In this document: piece after piece, positions 21,791 through 34,626 of the stretch
How positions within the stretch are numbered: position 1 is the first letter of the stretch
How the letters are laid out: each line of letters opens with the position of its first letter
Assembly: GCA_033002965.1 (NCBI GenBank)
Contig: JAURVB010012678.1
Coordinates: 88,563-152,562 of the forward strand
Length of the DNA stretch: 64,000 bases
DNA from: Piper betle
Lineage: Eukaryota; Streptophyta; Magnoliopsida; Piperales; Piperaceae
Direction: 5' to 3'
Position numbers and translations under genes: made by a program
The notes under the pieces: generated by a model
What the model saw: only the letters and a program-made list of their open reading frames with translations
Database searches by the model: none
What the model was told of the DNA's origin: nothing

Positions 21791-24161
21791 ACCAGGATTA
21801 AGTGATATTTTTTTTTTCTGGAAAGGTGGGTTCTAAATGATTGTTCACTTGAGTAATTGTATGTGATTGTTCACTTAGTAGTTATTGATTGACTGTGTTA
21901 TTTTGATGGGACACTTGACTGTAATTTTGAAGGGACAGTGTTAATTTTGATGGTTAAGACTTCTTTTTGAAAGGGGCTGTAGGTAACGCCTTGTGAGTTG
22001 AGAGACGTTAAATGATCATTTGCTCTAATATATATATTAGAACAGTACGTCCTTCTATAAACTGATGTATATCATATAAAGTGAGGAATAACACCAAAGC
22101 TCCTTCATTATAATGAGGACGATCCCTTGTGATCAATACACGATTATAAATGAGTATAGTTTTCAGAACGCTTCTTGTATAAACCACCTCATTCGACAGA
22201 AAGGAGCTGTGACTCTTGGCACTTCCTAAACAGCTTGTGGTGAATATGCTGGCTCTTCTTCTTGTACATGCAAAAGAACTCGAAAAGTCAACATTGAGTG
22301 TGAATGCCGTTGAGAGGATTGAATTATATTGACGTATTAACTATAAGAATTTGGAAGGGTTCTTGAAATGTATAAATAGGTATTTGAGTTTTTCTGTTGA
22401 ATAGGACTTGTAAATTGATCTCCGCAGTGAATTTGCTATTAGGTTTTATTGGGCTTAATGCAATTTTGTTAAAAAATTTTAAAAAATAAAAGAGTCATAT
22501 TGCCCTCATATTTATATTTTGTTATAATCAAGTTTTTTTTTATCCTTTACCACAACATACCGGTATGAGGCCTAGTTTAAGTAAGGATTTGTGAAATGTG
22601 ATTATTTAATTAGATACATCTTTGAATAGAACTACACAGAGTAAGAAGCCACACTAAAGAAATGAAAACGAAAATTTTATACGGCTTGAAAAGAGTAAAA
22701 AACCTCTATTTCAATCCATTGAGGGATATGATATTGTAAATGAATGTTCAAATAGGCCAAATGTGAAGTAATGTTGATGAACTCAAGAAAGGGAAACGTT
22801 GTGAGTGTGGAATTGAAAGAGATAAGAAAACCCTTTTAAACATATATCAAGAGATAGGTCGAAGTATATTTCAAAATGCATCAAGATAAAAGAGAGACAT
22901 TCAGAAACTCTCTTTGTTAACTATCTTGAAAATAAATGATTTGTTTTGGGGAAAAAAGCAAGTGCATTTACGTGAAATAAAACATTATAAAGAGGTGAAG
23001 AAAATAAACTAAACGAGGCAAGGAAGATGGAAGCCATGAAAGTAACATTGGGGATATGAATAAAAGAATTAAATAAATTATGTTTAAAAGAGGATGTTAA
23101 AAAAGTAAGCCTAATTTTAATATTTAATATTTTTTGGCTTAACAATGAATTTTGTAAATTGTGATAACCATAATTTAACCCTACTTGGTAAGATCATGTT
23201 TATAAGTTAAATGATAACTACTTTTAAAAAGATTATTTTGGCCTATTAATTTATACTTTGGATAAGGTCATTATAAATAATATTAGAGTAACCCAATTTT
23301 GCATTTAATAATGGGTTGTACTATGAATGTTATTTAGGTTGTTGGTTACAGGTCAAAAAGAGTGTGGCTAAGGCTAATAACGGGTTAAGTGTAAAATCTC
23401 GTTTATAAATAAAAATGAATTATAAATATTTAATTTTGTTTAACTACTTTTGAATAGATGAGTTATGTTTATTAATTTATATTTTACTTCGTTAAAGAAA
23501 GCCTAATTTTGTTATTAGAATTTTTTTAGTTAGTAAAAAGGCAAGAGAACTCGTAGAATTAACATTAAATACGAACGAGGTTAAGAAGATTGAATTAGAT
23601 TGCCTAATGAATATAGAAGAATGTGGAAGGGTTCTCAAGTATAAAAATATGTCTTTGAGTTTTTGTGTTGATTGTGGCTTATAAATTGAGCTCTTAGATG
23701 ACTTCACTAGTAGGTTTTATTGAGCTCAATGTATTTTTGATAAATGTTTTGTTAAATAAAAGATTTATATTGTCTTCGTATTTGTATTTTGTTGTTATCA
23801 AAATCTTCAATTTTATTTTACCTCAACAGAATTAGCTTTGAGTTGGTTAATTTATATTTTTTTTGAAAGAGGCTAAGTGAAAGGGGACTAAGTAACAATA
23901 CCGATTCATTCTAGTGGTAAATGATATTTTATGTCATATAATGCGATAGAAATCGTACACGTTTTCTAGTGATAATTGAGAGAGCGCGTAGGTAAAATGT
24001 ACCCATTCGGCAAATATGCACTGGTAGCGCCGCCACGGTGTGAATACAACCAGCAATTCTAGATAGCTGGCGATAATTATTCGACAAAGAAATTAATAAA
24101 AGATCGGTAACAATATGCAAACGTAAAAGGCCGCCACATTCCGTAGCTAGGGAGATGAATG
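21791..24161 (+). other. Intergenic part of the left duplication block
   Basis: AT-rich DNA matching about 48215-49508 and 51317-52470 in the right block. It holds the unoccupied solo-LTR site at about 22934-22950 (GATTTGTTTTGGGG). No gene is seen. A frame on the minus strand near 48578-48844 in the right copy has a degenerate equivalent here (about 22080-22270) but shares no known motif. Confidence 0.5.
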
Positions 24162-25454
24162 CTAGACGGGGGAGGAGTAAACAAGGTACATCTTCATAGC
24201 AGAGGTGACGAAGCCTTTGAAGCTGGTGCTACACGCATTTGTGTAAGCTCCCATCTTCTGGAACACCAACCAATCGTTCACCTCAAGCTCCGGCAGCGGG
24301 TAATCCTTCAAAATCATGTCGATCACATCGCAAGTTGGCCCGAACACGGTGGAGCTATAGGTCTTGCTACCTTCGCATTTGGGATTGCTTTTGTTCGACT
24401 TGCACGCTATGGGGATAGGCTTCAGGACTGAATGGTCTTGTATGATGCAGTTGAGACCACCATACGTTCCGTCGTTGATCCAATACTCCCTCCCTCCACC
24501 CCTCATTCGCTTCCCTATCACCGTTGTCACCAATGTAAATGGCGACTCGGCGAAGTACCGGCCGGGCTCCGTCATCAGGGTGAGGTCCTCACGGCCGGGG
24601 AAGAACTTCTCCACCCCCGCTTAAATGGCCGCGGCGGTCTCCTCTAACCGAGCCAATGTGAAGCCGCCGCCCACGTCGAGGACGGTCATGGAAGGCAAGC
24701 CCAGCTCCTCTGCCACGTCGAACACCGCCCGCGCTGCGGAGATGGCCTCGCGGTGGGCGTCGGTGTGGGTGACGCCGCTGCCGATGTGGAAGGAGACGCC
24801 GACAACCCTGATGCCGAAGTCCCGGGCATCCCCGAGGAGCGGCTTCACCTCCTCCAGAAGGGCGCCGAACTTAAGGGCGCCCAAGGGGCGGCGGGCGCAG
24901 CTGTCGACGGGCGGGTGGATACGGAGGATGGCGGCGGCGTTGGGGTGGTGGGACTTGAGCTTGTGGAGCTCCTCGACGGAGTCGAATGTGGTGAGGCTCA
25001 CTCCGATCTTGGCCGCGTACTTGATGTACTCTTCGGCCTTGATTGTGTTTGCGTAGACGATGTCTAGGGCAGGCACGCCGTGGGCTAGGACGGCCTCGAT
25101 CTCGACCTTTCTAGCGCAGTCGAATCCAGCACCGAGAGCCGCGAGTGCAGCGAGGAGTTGTGGTTCGGGGTTACACTTGACGGCGTAGTACGGGCGGCAC
25201 ATTGGAAGGTGCCTTTGCCATGTTTCCCAGTGGCTGACGACCACACCAATGTCGAGAACGAGGAAGGGCTCCTTGGCCGAGTTGTCGTCGGAAACGATGC
25301 TCTGGATGAGCTTCATAACCCCGGCGTCTGAATCTTTACCGATGTAGATCTCTTGGGTAGAGAATCCGATGGCGTTAACAACTTGTTCCCTTGTTGGAAC
25401 CATTTTGAGTGATGAGTTGATAGAATGTGTGTTTCCGTTGCTTGCAAGGGCCAT
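24162..25454 (-). pseudogene. Ornithine decarboxylase copy A, full length with one nonsense codon
   Basis: A 431-codon frame starting at ATG 25454 (MALASNGNTHS) and ending at TAG 24162-24164. All family landmarks are present: YYAVKCNPE (PLP lysine, residue 93), FHIGSG, VLDVGGGF, EPGRYFAESPF, YWINDGTYG, FGPTCDVID (catalytic Cys) and WLVFQKMGAYT. Codon 278, directly after ETAAAI, is TAA where paralogue D has AAA (Lys), so translation would stop before the C-terminal beta-sheet domain that supplies the catalytic Cys. No intron, as usual for plant ODC. The enzyme would make putrescine from ornithine with PLP as a homodimer. With this single change the copy is probably inactive unless the stop is read through. 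Its TATA box is also degraded. Confidence 0.9.
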
Positions 25455-25564
25455 TTTAATTTGGAAGTTTAAGGATGCTTCACTAGCTTTATCAAAAAAG
25501 GATGGTTAACTAGCTACTAGTACGCATGTATGCATGCTCTTGCTCTAGCGAGAGCACGAAGGCC

Positions 25565-25575
25565 TTCATATACAG
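25565..25575 (-). promoter_or_regulatory. Degraded TATA box of ODC copy A
   Basis: Minus strand reads CTGTATATGAA about 115 bp upstream of the ATG. The matching place in copy D reads CTGTATATAAAG, a better TATA box, so copy A has lost one A to G. Confidence 0.55.
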
Positions 25576-28554
25576 TTCTGTTGTAACAGTAGAATATTAT
25601 ATTTTATTGTTTTTTAAACGAAAATGAAGTAGTACTGCGAAATTAAAAAGTGAGTTCTGTCCAAGAACGTTTACTTATAGGTTAGGTGTTTTTCACAATT
25701 TGTATGGATTTTATTAGTTTTAGATAGGAAATGCTTGCGCGACGGCAAGTACCATCGTGGTAGACCCACGTCCGTTTATTTTATTGTTAATGTACACTTC
25801 CTAACAAAGCAAATATGCCGTTTTTTACCCCGAGCCTGTTATGTCAAGCATTTTTTCAAATATAAACCTACCACTTCAGTCACCTAATCTAAGCTCGTAA
25901 TCCATGCCTTCAAGGCTTTTTGAGTTGACACTTGGTCGGGTATATACTTCAAAAATTTGCTTCATGGAAATTATATGTAAACAACGATTTCATTTAGACT
26001 TCTCAGTGCCCTTCATGTTAGGCCCTTTAACTACTCCCACAAGTAACTTTGAAAAAAACAACAAAAAGCTACTCCCACAAGTTGCTTGAAAAAAGAAGAC
26101 AAAATACCTACTCCTCGTTAGGAGTTGAATTAAACCAACAAAACCAAATCACATGCAAAGCACAGCATGCATGGAGCACAGTTCGGTAAGTTTCAACACG
26201 AGGAACACCATTTTGTCCAAATTTGGAACGCGACGGTAGAGTAATTTTGTGCACGCCGCCCGATTTCACGCCCAGCTCGTTAGTGTGCTACATTTTTAAT
26301 GTTGAAAAAATTTCATTAATTTGGCGCTCGTAAAGAAAGGAGCCCCTATTGTCACAAGGACGTTTCACCCTTGTTTCAACTAAAATGTTGAAACAATTTG
26401 AAGAAACAAGGAACTTTTGCCCCTTGTAGACAACTTATTATTTTAGAACCAACTAGTTATTGAATGTCCTTATAGTAAATTTGTTGGGATAAATTTCTTC
26501 AAAAATGTTGCATCACCATCTTTCTTCTTTTCACTTCATTTCTCAAAATAAGTATGTTGGCTTTCCATTGAGATCGATCTTCATAATGTTAGTATTGATC
26601 CATCAACTCTAGCGTGCAACTCTAATATTTGATGTCCAGCTAATCGATCTTCACAATGTTAGTATTGATCCATCAACTCTAGCGTGCAACTCTAATATTT
26701 GATGTCCAGCTAGCCTCAGATGTCATGATATACAAGGACAAAATTGTTACTCAATATTGTAACTTTCTTAATTATTAGATGTAATGGTTTCATATTTTCT
26801 ATGAGCTCCATTTTCTGGTCTCCGATCTTTTATGGCTTTACCTTTCTGATATTTTATATATATTAACCTATCAAAAGAGGGGGGGCGGCGGGGGTGGATG
26901 GGAACCATATACATATCTTCTAACGAAAATCGACCCCGCAATGTGTTAGCACGGCATATTTAGATATTGACTAGCTCGTTTAATTTAACTACTTGACTCC
27001 TCGTACGTTTCATTCAAATTAGGTGGTTTAAGCTTGAACCATTGATAAATCACATAAGAGGTACTAAATCAACATGTATACACATCATTGGTTCACTTTA
27101 ATATCCCAAACTTTATTCATTGACACAGCAAAAAATACTACGCGCCAGTTGGCATTAGTGCATCGTTGACAAGGTAAGTTGGGGGTTCAATGGGTCAGAT
27201 GAGTTCAAACACGTCATGAATGTCATCCTCTGGCTCTTGGCATGATTAAACTAAAAACGTTAATCTCCTCGTAAAATAAATAACAGTTCACGAACAAAAC
27301 TAACTTTTTTGTATGACTTCAGATGTACAATGCATCTTATAAGAAGGGATTTGAGAATTCAAAAAACCATAAATAAACGTGTGTCATATTAAGAGTCGCA
27401 AAGGTTAGCCCTTATTAGTCATTAACGTCAATAAAGTACAACTTTTTACATCATTCAAGCATTGGTGGGCTAAATATGAAATGTAAGGACGCGCTTGGCA
27501 TCAATCTATCGATACATTTATAAGTTCCGTAAGTTCCGCGTCACTTAAACGGCTCAATCTATCACTTGAAATCGTTGGGGAATGTTCACAAGCATTACAA
27601 CACAATTACTAAGTAAAACGCTGCTTCTCATTACTTGACCTAGAGCTTTCACAAATTGAAATGGACACATACATTTTATATGAGCTTCGACATATTCAAC
27701 GAGCCTGATAGACATCGAATAATATCATCCGGACTTTTAAATGCATTTACAATAACAAGGGAGATAAATAACGATGTTCAAGCTCACACAACTTACATCA
27801 TAGCTTAAATATTTGAACAAAGTCATTCTATCATGTAAATGTCACGCATTAAAAATGCCTACCTATTCAAACAAGTTGTGCATGCATATTCCAATTTTCA
27901 AACGTAAAAATCACATTCACAGCAAATCAATTCATGCACAATCTAATCGCGAACATACTACAGTAAATAAGGGAGTCATGGGAAGGTACCTCATCGCCGA
28001 AAAACGAGGTCAAAAATAAGAGGGGGAAGACATGGGCTACGAATGAGCTCCAAGGGCAAGGGACAGCTGTGACATGCATTGGCGAAGGCGTGCACGGTTG
28101 GGTGGGAGCATGGGGAGGCGAGCATCGCAGGGCGGCGCACAAAGGGTGTGCTAGCGACCACAACCGCTAGTGGGAAAAAGTCGGAAAAATCCATGTTGTT
28201 AATTCAAAAATCAAGTTAACATGGCCTTGATACCAAAGTCTTAAGGCTACTCAGGAAGAAAGATCCTATTGTAAATACAAGGAGTCAAGTAATGGGCTCA
28301 AACTTCGGGCTGTTTGCTAAACAGAATTAATAATTTACTTACTTCAAATTTAATCTGTTTGACTTCAAGTTTTCTTTGAGTTGACTAGCATCGAATTGAT
28401 TTGAATTTTAATCTAGTCGGAGCCAACTTGTACACCAACAAATTTTTTATTTAGTTTATTCTAATATATAATTTTAAAATACGATACCTCAAATCCAAAT
28501 TATTTTACATAAAAAATAATTATATAACCTTGTATATTTTTTTAATTAATTAAT
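25576..28554. other. Intergenic DNA downstream in the left block
   Basis: Matches 53790-55443 and 56149-56625. Near 26590 the left copy has a direct duplication that the right copy lacks. At about 27325-27345 it holds the unoccupied site of the hAT-like element found at 55444. A GC-richer patch with alanine- and proline-coding frames (about 27990-28190) lies at the end, with no recognisable protein. No gene is supported. Confidence 0.5.
26573..26712 (+). repeat. 70-bp direct tandem duplication, two copies
   Basis: Two units starting ATCGATCTTCA at 26573 and 26643, nearly identical, contain TTAGTATTGATCCATC and end TTGATGTCCAGCTA. The paralogous site near 54790 has one copy, so the duplication arose after the segmental duplication. 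Confidence 0.9.

Positions 28555-28597
<43 letters not shown>
28555..28597. repeat. (TA)n microsatellite
   Basis: About 20 TA dinucleotides preceded by TTAATTAATTAATTAAA. Only one side is present; no GC-rich element is attached. Confidence 0.9.
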
Positions 28598-28598
<1 letters not shown>

Positions 28599-29521
28599 TT
28601 GGAATCGACGAGAAGCCCGAGAATATAATTTAATCAACTATAAATGATTTCTTTTTTTTCATAGAAAAAAAAACACAAAACAAAACAACTTTCCTGCAGT
28701 AAGACGGGGTACCGGGGCAGCAACCAATTATATGAGCACACACTAAAATGTGGAAGAACAGGCGAGCTTGGTCTGAATAGAAGAAGCAGCGAAGCCATTG
28801 AAGCTTGTACCGGCGGCAATGGTGTAAGCTCCCATCTTGGGAAACACCAACCAGTCGTTGATCTCCAACTCCGGCAGCTCGTAACCCTCCAATATCGTAT
28901 CTAATGCATCACAAGTAGGACCAAACACGGTAGATTTATGCGTCTTCTCACCGTCACACCTTGGGTTGTTCTTGTTGGATTTGCACGCCACTGGGACGGC
29001 ATTTACGACGGCATGATCGAGAATGATGCAGTTTAGCGAACCATATATCCCATCGTCGATCCAATACTGCCTCACTCCACCCCTCACCCTCTTCCCTATG
29101 ATGTTGGCAGCCAATGTGAACGGCGTCTCCGCGAAGTATCGGCCCTGCTCGGCCATTAGAGTCAGGGCGTTCTCGTTGGAACGGAAGAAGTCTTGCATGG
29201 CCTTTCAGATGGCCACCGCAGGGTCCTCGAAGCTGTCTGAAGTGATGCATCCTCCCACGTTGAGGATAGTCATGGGGCCATGCCCAGCTGCTCGGCCAGA
29301 TCGAACACCCCCCGTTCTGCCCATAGGGCTCCGCGGTAGGCATCGGCCAATGTGGAAGGAGACGCCAGCGACCTTGTGGCCGAACTCGCGGGCAGCCTCC
29401 AGCAGAGGCCGCCCTTCCTCCGGCAAAGCCCCGAACTTGGGGCCGTGGGAGCAATTTGCACCCTGTCCACGGGCGGGTGGATGCGGATAATGGCGGCAGT
29501 GTTCGGGTGATGCGCTTTGGA

Positions 29522-30955
29522 ATAAAAGGGATCTATTGGGCAGTCTGATCCGGGTTTCAATCCGCTGCCCTATCATTTCTTTCTTTAGTATTATGAACGC
29601 CGGGCTTCTCTAAATCAACTCTCGTGAAATTTCGAATTAAATCAACAAGGGAAGCACAAACTTCTTCTATAGAACTTAGTTTTTTTGTCTTGATTGAACT
29701 TCTTCTATAGAACTTGGTTTTTTTCATCCGGCTCCCAATTCAATACTAAACAAGTTAGAACTAATTAAATACTTGTGTGAGGATTCCTTGAATAGGTTTG
29801 TCATTTATGTAAAAGATACAATTTTGACAACTCGGAGTTGTACATTATCCCATTCTTGCAACGAATCCCGGGGAAAAAGTGTTGCCAAGTTTATGTCATC
29901 TGCTTCGTATGTAACTATGGGTCAAACGGAAACAAAATATTTTTTCTTCATTAGTGTAACCCGTTGGATATAGATCCAATTTTTCCATGTTTTTGATTCC
30001 TTAGAGTTTTTTTCATTCTTGGCAATAGTAAGATTTTGCTATGTCTAGAAATTTTATTTATCTCTCCAGGAAAATGAATATTTCTAGAAAAAGATTTTGA
30101 GTTCAATCCTTTTTTCTCTCCACTTGGACTAATCCACCTACCTCACTTCTTCTATTTAAGGCGATCTATGTATCAAGTCTAATGACACTATTTTTCCATA
30201 ACATTATGGACAAAGACCCATGTAAGATATGCACTTCCTTAGGAATGAAAAAAAATTGATCTACTTTCGTTTGGTATTTCATCCTCAATTCTTTAACTCA
30301 TTGATATTCAACAAAATCCTCTTTTTTTACAAGGGAATCCACCTCTATGGTCCTATATTTAGTAATTCCCTGGTATTGGGGATTATCGAAGTAAGCAAGA
30401 ATACTATTTTTATGTAAAAGACCAATTTTGGGTATTTCAATGGAGATACCAAAATAAGGCATTGGTTCTTTCTCTCCTTCTTGTGAATATTGGAATGAAA
30501 TGATAAATCTATTTCTTCGCCTCTTCACCAAGAAATCCGAATTCTTAGGGAGAATGACAGAATATGTAAAATTTCAATAATCGTTGGGTATGCTTTTGCC
30601 CGTTCTTGAATGATCAAAAACCTACCCACCTCTCCCCGTTGGAATGATCTGAGCAAAACGATTCACGTCTCACTCAATTGCTGAGCAAGTCAAACATTGG
30701 TCTTTGTTCTAAAGAAAAAGAATAAGCATTCATTTGATCTTGATCTTTGTGTAGAGAAAAGAGTGTTTGACTAGATCTGCACGGATTTCTTGATAATATC
30801 CATAAATGGCTTTTTTATAATAGATGAACATTACTGTACGTGTATTGGGGGGTATGGTATACATTGGTACTCTGGTGCATTTCTTTCTCTGAATCAAAAT
30901 AAATATGTTTTTGAACTTTTTCTTTACAACTTAAAGCTGATGTTCCGGCACGAAT
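29522..30955 (-). other. Plastid DNA insertion (NUPT): rpoC2 fragment
   Basis: On the minus strand this reads as the middle of plastid rpoC2, the beta'' subunit of the plastid-encoded RNA polymerase. From right to left: [107 protein letters not shown] and SFRKAR-like text near 29620. Stops and frameshifts are scattered, as expected for nuclear decay. It inserts exactly between the LTTF-S-ID-V and HHPNT segments of ODC copy B. Plastid genes do not function from the nucleus; this is a fossil transfer. Confidence 0.9.
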
Positions 30956-31126
30956 CTCAACAATACCTTGTCAATGGAGCCGAAGGTGGTGAGATTGACC
31001 TCCACCTCGGCAGCGTACTTGACGTAGTCCTCAGCCTTGCACACGTTAGCGTAGATGATATCATGGCTTGGCACGCTGAAAGTGAGAACTGCCTCGATTT
31101 CGCCTTGGCTAGCGCAATCGAAGCCA

Positions 31127-31134
31127 ACACCAAG
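31127..31134 (+). repeat. Target site duplicate, left (ACACCAAG)
   Basis: Eight bases of the ODC coding sequence, duplicated as GCACCAAG at 31621-31628 with one mismatch. An 8-bp duplication is the mark of hAT transposition. Confidence 0.85.
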
Positions 31135-31620
31135 TAGGGGTGTAAATAAGCCGAGTAGAATCGAGTAGGGATGTTTTTGAATTCAACATGATTTTTGACA
31201 AGCATGTTTAAGCTTATTTGAGTGCCCAAAGAGTCTTTGATTTATTATGGGTCAAATAGTTCATCTAACATTCATGGCATTTGGGCTTGACTCGTGTTCG
31301 ATTTGCTATGTTTTTGAACCAAATGAATATTTGTGTTTGACTCGTGTTCGACTTATATAAGATCAAAAAAATTTTCCAACACTATATAAGTTTAATATGA
31401 CCTCAATAAGAGCCAAGTATTTTTTGAATTTGAACACATCGAGCTCGAGTTTAGAGCCAAGCCGAACCGAACATTCGTTAATTCAAGCTTTGTTCATTAT
31501 TTAACGAGCTATCCATTTCAAGCTGAGTATTTTTGATCACTAAATTAACGAACATGAGTTCAAGCTGAATCGAGCCGAACGTAAAATATTTGTAAGCAAG
31601 TTTGGCTTGTTTACACCCCA
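31135..31620. mobile_element. 486-bp hAT-type MITE inside ODC copy B
   Basis: Ends are TAGGGGTGTAAATAAGCC and, read outward, TGGGGTGTAAACAAGCC, an imperfect terminal inverted repeat. It is flanked by an 8-bp duplication of ODC codons; removing it together with one duplicate restores the ALAALGVGFDCA reading. It has no coding capacity. The interior is rich in GACTCG and AGCC blocks, as in the longer relatives at 8376 and 55444. The term MITE is used by size and ends only. Confidence 0.85.
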
Positions 31621-31934
31621 GCACCAAGAGCAGCAAGTGCACCAAGAAGGTAGCAATCAGAGTTGCACTTGACAGCAATTGGGAAGGCTGTTCTTCCACC
31701 TTTTCCAGCGGCTCGCAACTGCACAAGCATCCAAAACAAAGAAGGGATCCTTGGCCACATTCTCATTGGAAACCACATTCTGAATGAGATCTATAACCCC
31801 ATTCTAAGAATCCTTTCCAATGCTGACCCCTTTCTTTGATCCCTTCATGAGCACCTCCGACCCTGCCAAGGCCTTGAGGAGGTACTCCTGGTTAAAGTTC
31901 ATAAGCGAACTGAAAATTGCTCAGATGGTGCCAT

Positions 31935-32318
31935 ATTAGTGTATAGTACTTCAAATGTACTCAATCAAGTTGATCATGTGCTGCGAGCTAATTAGAGATG
32001 CAGTTGAAGGAATATATATGATGGAGGATGTGAACAGCTAGCACTATGCTCAGTTCAAACATATGAAGGACATTCGTATGTTATTTAATTATAGTGCGCT
32101 TTCCAAAACGTTCCTGGGCGAGGTGTTTACCATCCACATCGATTAATCTAAAATAAACCTTATTTTGGCATTAAACGTTAAACTTATGCTTTCAAGTACG
32201 CTTGTTTAACGTTTATCTTAATTCGCTAGGGGGCAAGTATGTACGCTTGACCCGACGTTCTACGGATCGATCAATTTAAGCAAAAAAATGCACATAGTGG
32301 AAGCTTCTGGTACCTCGA
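31935..32318. other. 5' flank of ODC copy B
   Basis: Contains a TATATAT stretch near 32008-32020 on the minus strand about 80 bp upstream of the start codon, a plausible old TATA box, then AT-rich DNA ending at the (TA)n that opens the next element. No gene. Confidence 0.4.
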
Positions 32319-34626
32319 ATATATATATATATATATATGAGGGAGGGGAGGCTGCCATTTTGTCTGTGATCCAACGGCCCCCACCCCCACCCCCGCCGGC
32401 TTCCTTCGCCCCTCCCACCGGTGCGGCCTTCGCCCCCCATCGGCGTGGCCTTCATCCCCAACCCCCGCTGTGTCCCTCACCATGCCCCGTCCCTCCCCCC
32501 AACCCCAACCCCTTGGCCGCGCCTCTTTCCCCACTCCGCACCCCTTGCTCCACCTCACACCCCTCGCCCTGCCCCATGCCCCCCCCCCCTCTGTTTTGCC
32601 ATGCCACTTTGGGTCACTCGGGGTTGCCGTGGTTGCAAGACGGCAATGCCCAGCAGCGTTGCTGGCTAGCAGTGGGCAGCTTGTGGTCCAGCGCAGGCGG
32701 AAGCTGCAACGACGGCGAAGTAGAGGAGCTTCCTCTATTTTAGTTCCTCTGTTTCTCCATTACTGTGGTGCAGCACGGTTGACAGGAGGCGTCGGCTTGG
32801 GACTCACGTGAGTAGGCAATTACAGCACAGTCGACAGTGATGTAGGTGACAACGGCGGCAAACTCACCGGCGATCGGGGTGGCAAGGCAAAAACAGAGGA
32901 GGGGCGCGATCGTCAGTATGGGAGAAAGTCGAGGGGTGAAAATAAAGGGGGGCAATTTCGTAATAAAAACTTGACTCGTTCTCAACTCGAGTCAATATTA
33001 CAAAAATAAATTAAAAATATAAATATAATAATTTTGTAATAAAAAGTTAACTCACTCCCAACAAGAGTCCAGTTTTTATTAGGAAATTATTTTTATATTT
33101 TTTAAAATTTATTTCGTAATATTAATTCTAGTCGAAAACAAGTCAATTTTTATTAAGAAATTATTTTATATATTTTTTAAATTTTATTTTGTAATATTGA
33201 CTTGAGTCAGGACGAGTCAAGTTTTTATTATGAAATAAAATTTTTTTAAAAATAATTCTATCAATTTAAAAAAATAAATTTATTTTGTAATATTGACACG
33301 AGTTAGTAGCAAGTTAAGATTTTATTACGAAATTATTTTATATATTTTTTAAATTTTATTTCTTAATATTGACTCAAACTGGGAACGAGTCTAGTTTTTA
33401 TGACAAAATTATTATATATATATATTTTAAAATTTATTTCATAATATTGATTAGAGTTTAGAGCGAGTCAAGTTTTTATTACAAAACTACCCGTGCTCAT
33501 TTCCTTTTAGACTCAAGTCAATATTCCAAAATACATCTTGAAAAATATGAAAAAAATAGAGTAAAATACCATAAAATAAAGTAATCCATTATAACTTGAT
33601 TATTTTATTTTATGATATTTTACTGTATTTTTTTCATATTTTTTGGGATATATTTCGTAATATTGACTCGAGTTGGGAGCATTCAAGTTTTTATTACAAA
33701 ATTGCCATTGATTGGTGAGGGGAGAAAACAAGTTTGGTGAAGAAAAATGAAACAATGACAATTTTGTAATAAAAATTTGACTCGCTCCCAACTAAATTCA
33801 ATATTATAAAATATATCCCAAAAATATAAAAAATATAGTAAAATACCATAAAATAAATTAATCAAGTTCTAATGGTTTATTTTATTTTATGGTATTTTAC
33901 TTTATTTTTTTCAAATTTTTTGAGACATATTTCGTAATATTGACTCGAGTCAAGAACGAGTCAAAGTTTTTATTACGAAATTTTTTTAAAAAATATTTAA
34001 TAATATTAACTCGAGTTGGGAACCAATCAAAATTTTATTACAAAATTATTTTATTTTATTTTTTAAATTTATTTCGTAATATTGATTCAAAGTCGGGAGC
34101 GAGTCAAATATTTATTACAAAATTGCCATTGCCCTTTCCTTCCCCCTCTGTTTTGCCGCTGCCGCCCCATCGCCGGCGACCTCGCGGTTGGTCTCTCGCT
34201 TCCTTCCCGACTCTTCCCCAGGCCTAGACGGCGCACACCCAGGATTGTCGTGCAGCACAGCCAAACACCACATCCTTGTCACCACTGCCGCGGTCCCTCT
34301 ACACGAATCTCGTTGACGATCGAGCAGATCTCACCATCGCCGCCAAGGGAGAGGGGGTCGAGGAGGCTGTCGACGTTGGCGGCAACAGCGTCGGCGGTGG
34401 AGACGAAGAGGGTGGCCACGAAGAAGGCAGTGAGGCGGGAGAGGATATAGGAGGAGACGCTGGACTTGATGACGGTGGGGAGGCAGTGACAACACTGGCC
34501 GGCGGTGAGGTCGCCAGTGGTGGGGCAGCGCGGTGCGGCAAAACAAGGGGGGATTGGAGTTTATTTTCTAGCCGTTGGATCGTACTCCATCGGCTGGAAT
34601 CAAACTGCAGCAAAGTTTGCTTTTCT

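Larger units (their letters stand above)
28743..31934 (-). pseudogene. Ornithine decarboxylase copy B, disrupted by two insertions
   Basis: Three blocks on the minus strand are pieces of one ODC gene. N-terminal block 31934-31629 starts MAPSEQF like copy C (MAPTEQI), with an early TGA, and continues SIGKDS, DPFFVLD and the region of the PLP lysine in a shifted frame. Middle block 31134-30956 gives GFDCASQGEIEAVL and KYAAEVEVNLTTF. C-terminal block 29521-28743 gives HHPNTAAIIRIHPPVD, VAGVSFHIG, TILNVGG, then after a stop [29 protein letters not shown] and FPKMGAYT. Between blocks lie a plastid rpoC2 fragment and a hAT MITE. It is closest to copy C in wording. EPGRYF has become EQGRYF. Clearly dead, with many frameshifts. 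Confidence 0.92.

Noticed and set aside
24618..24623. Idea that copy A is two genes (277 and 150 codons)
   Set aside because: Both parts are in one frame, and the paralogue D has Lys at the stop; it is one gene with a nonsense codon.
24159..25067. Plus-strand frames over ODC copy A (also 36341-37476 over C and 52622-53319 over D)
   Set aside because: Antisense shadows of the ODC genes produced by GC-rich codons; the minus-strand frames carry all ODC motifs.
28743..29576. Separate short ODC-like genes at 28743-29198 and 29205-29576
   Set aside because: They are consecutive pieces of copy B separated by a frameshift; blocks further upstream complete the gene.
29522..30955. Functional plastid-type RNA polymerase gene
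   Set aside because: Only a fragment, with many stops, inside a nuclear pseudogene.
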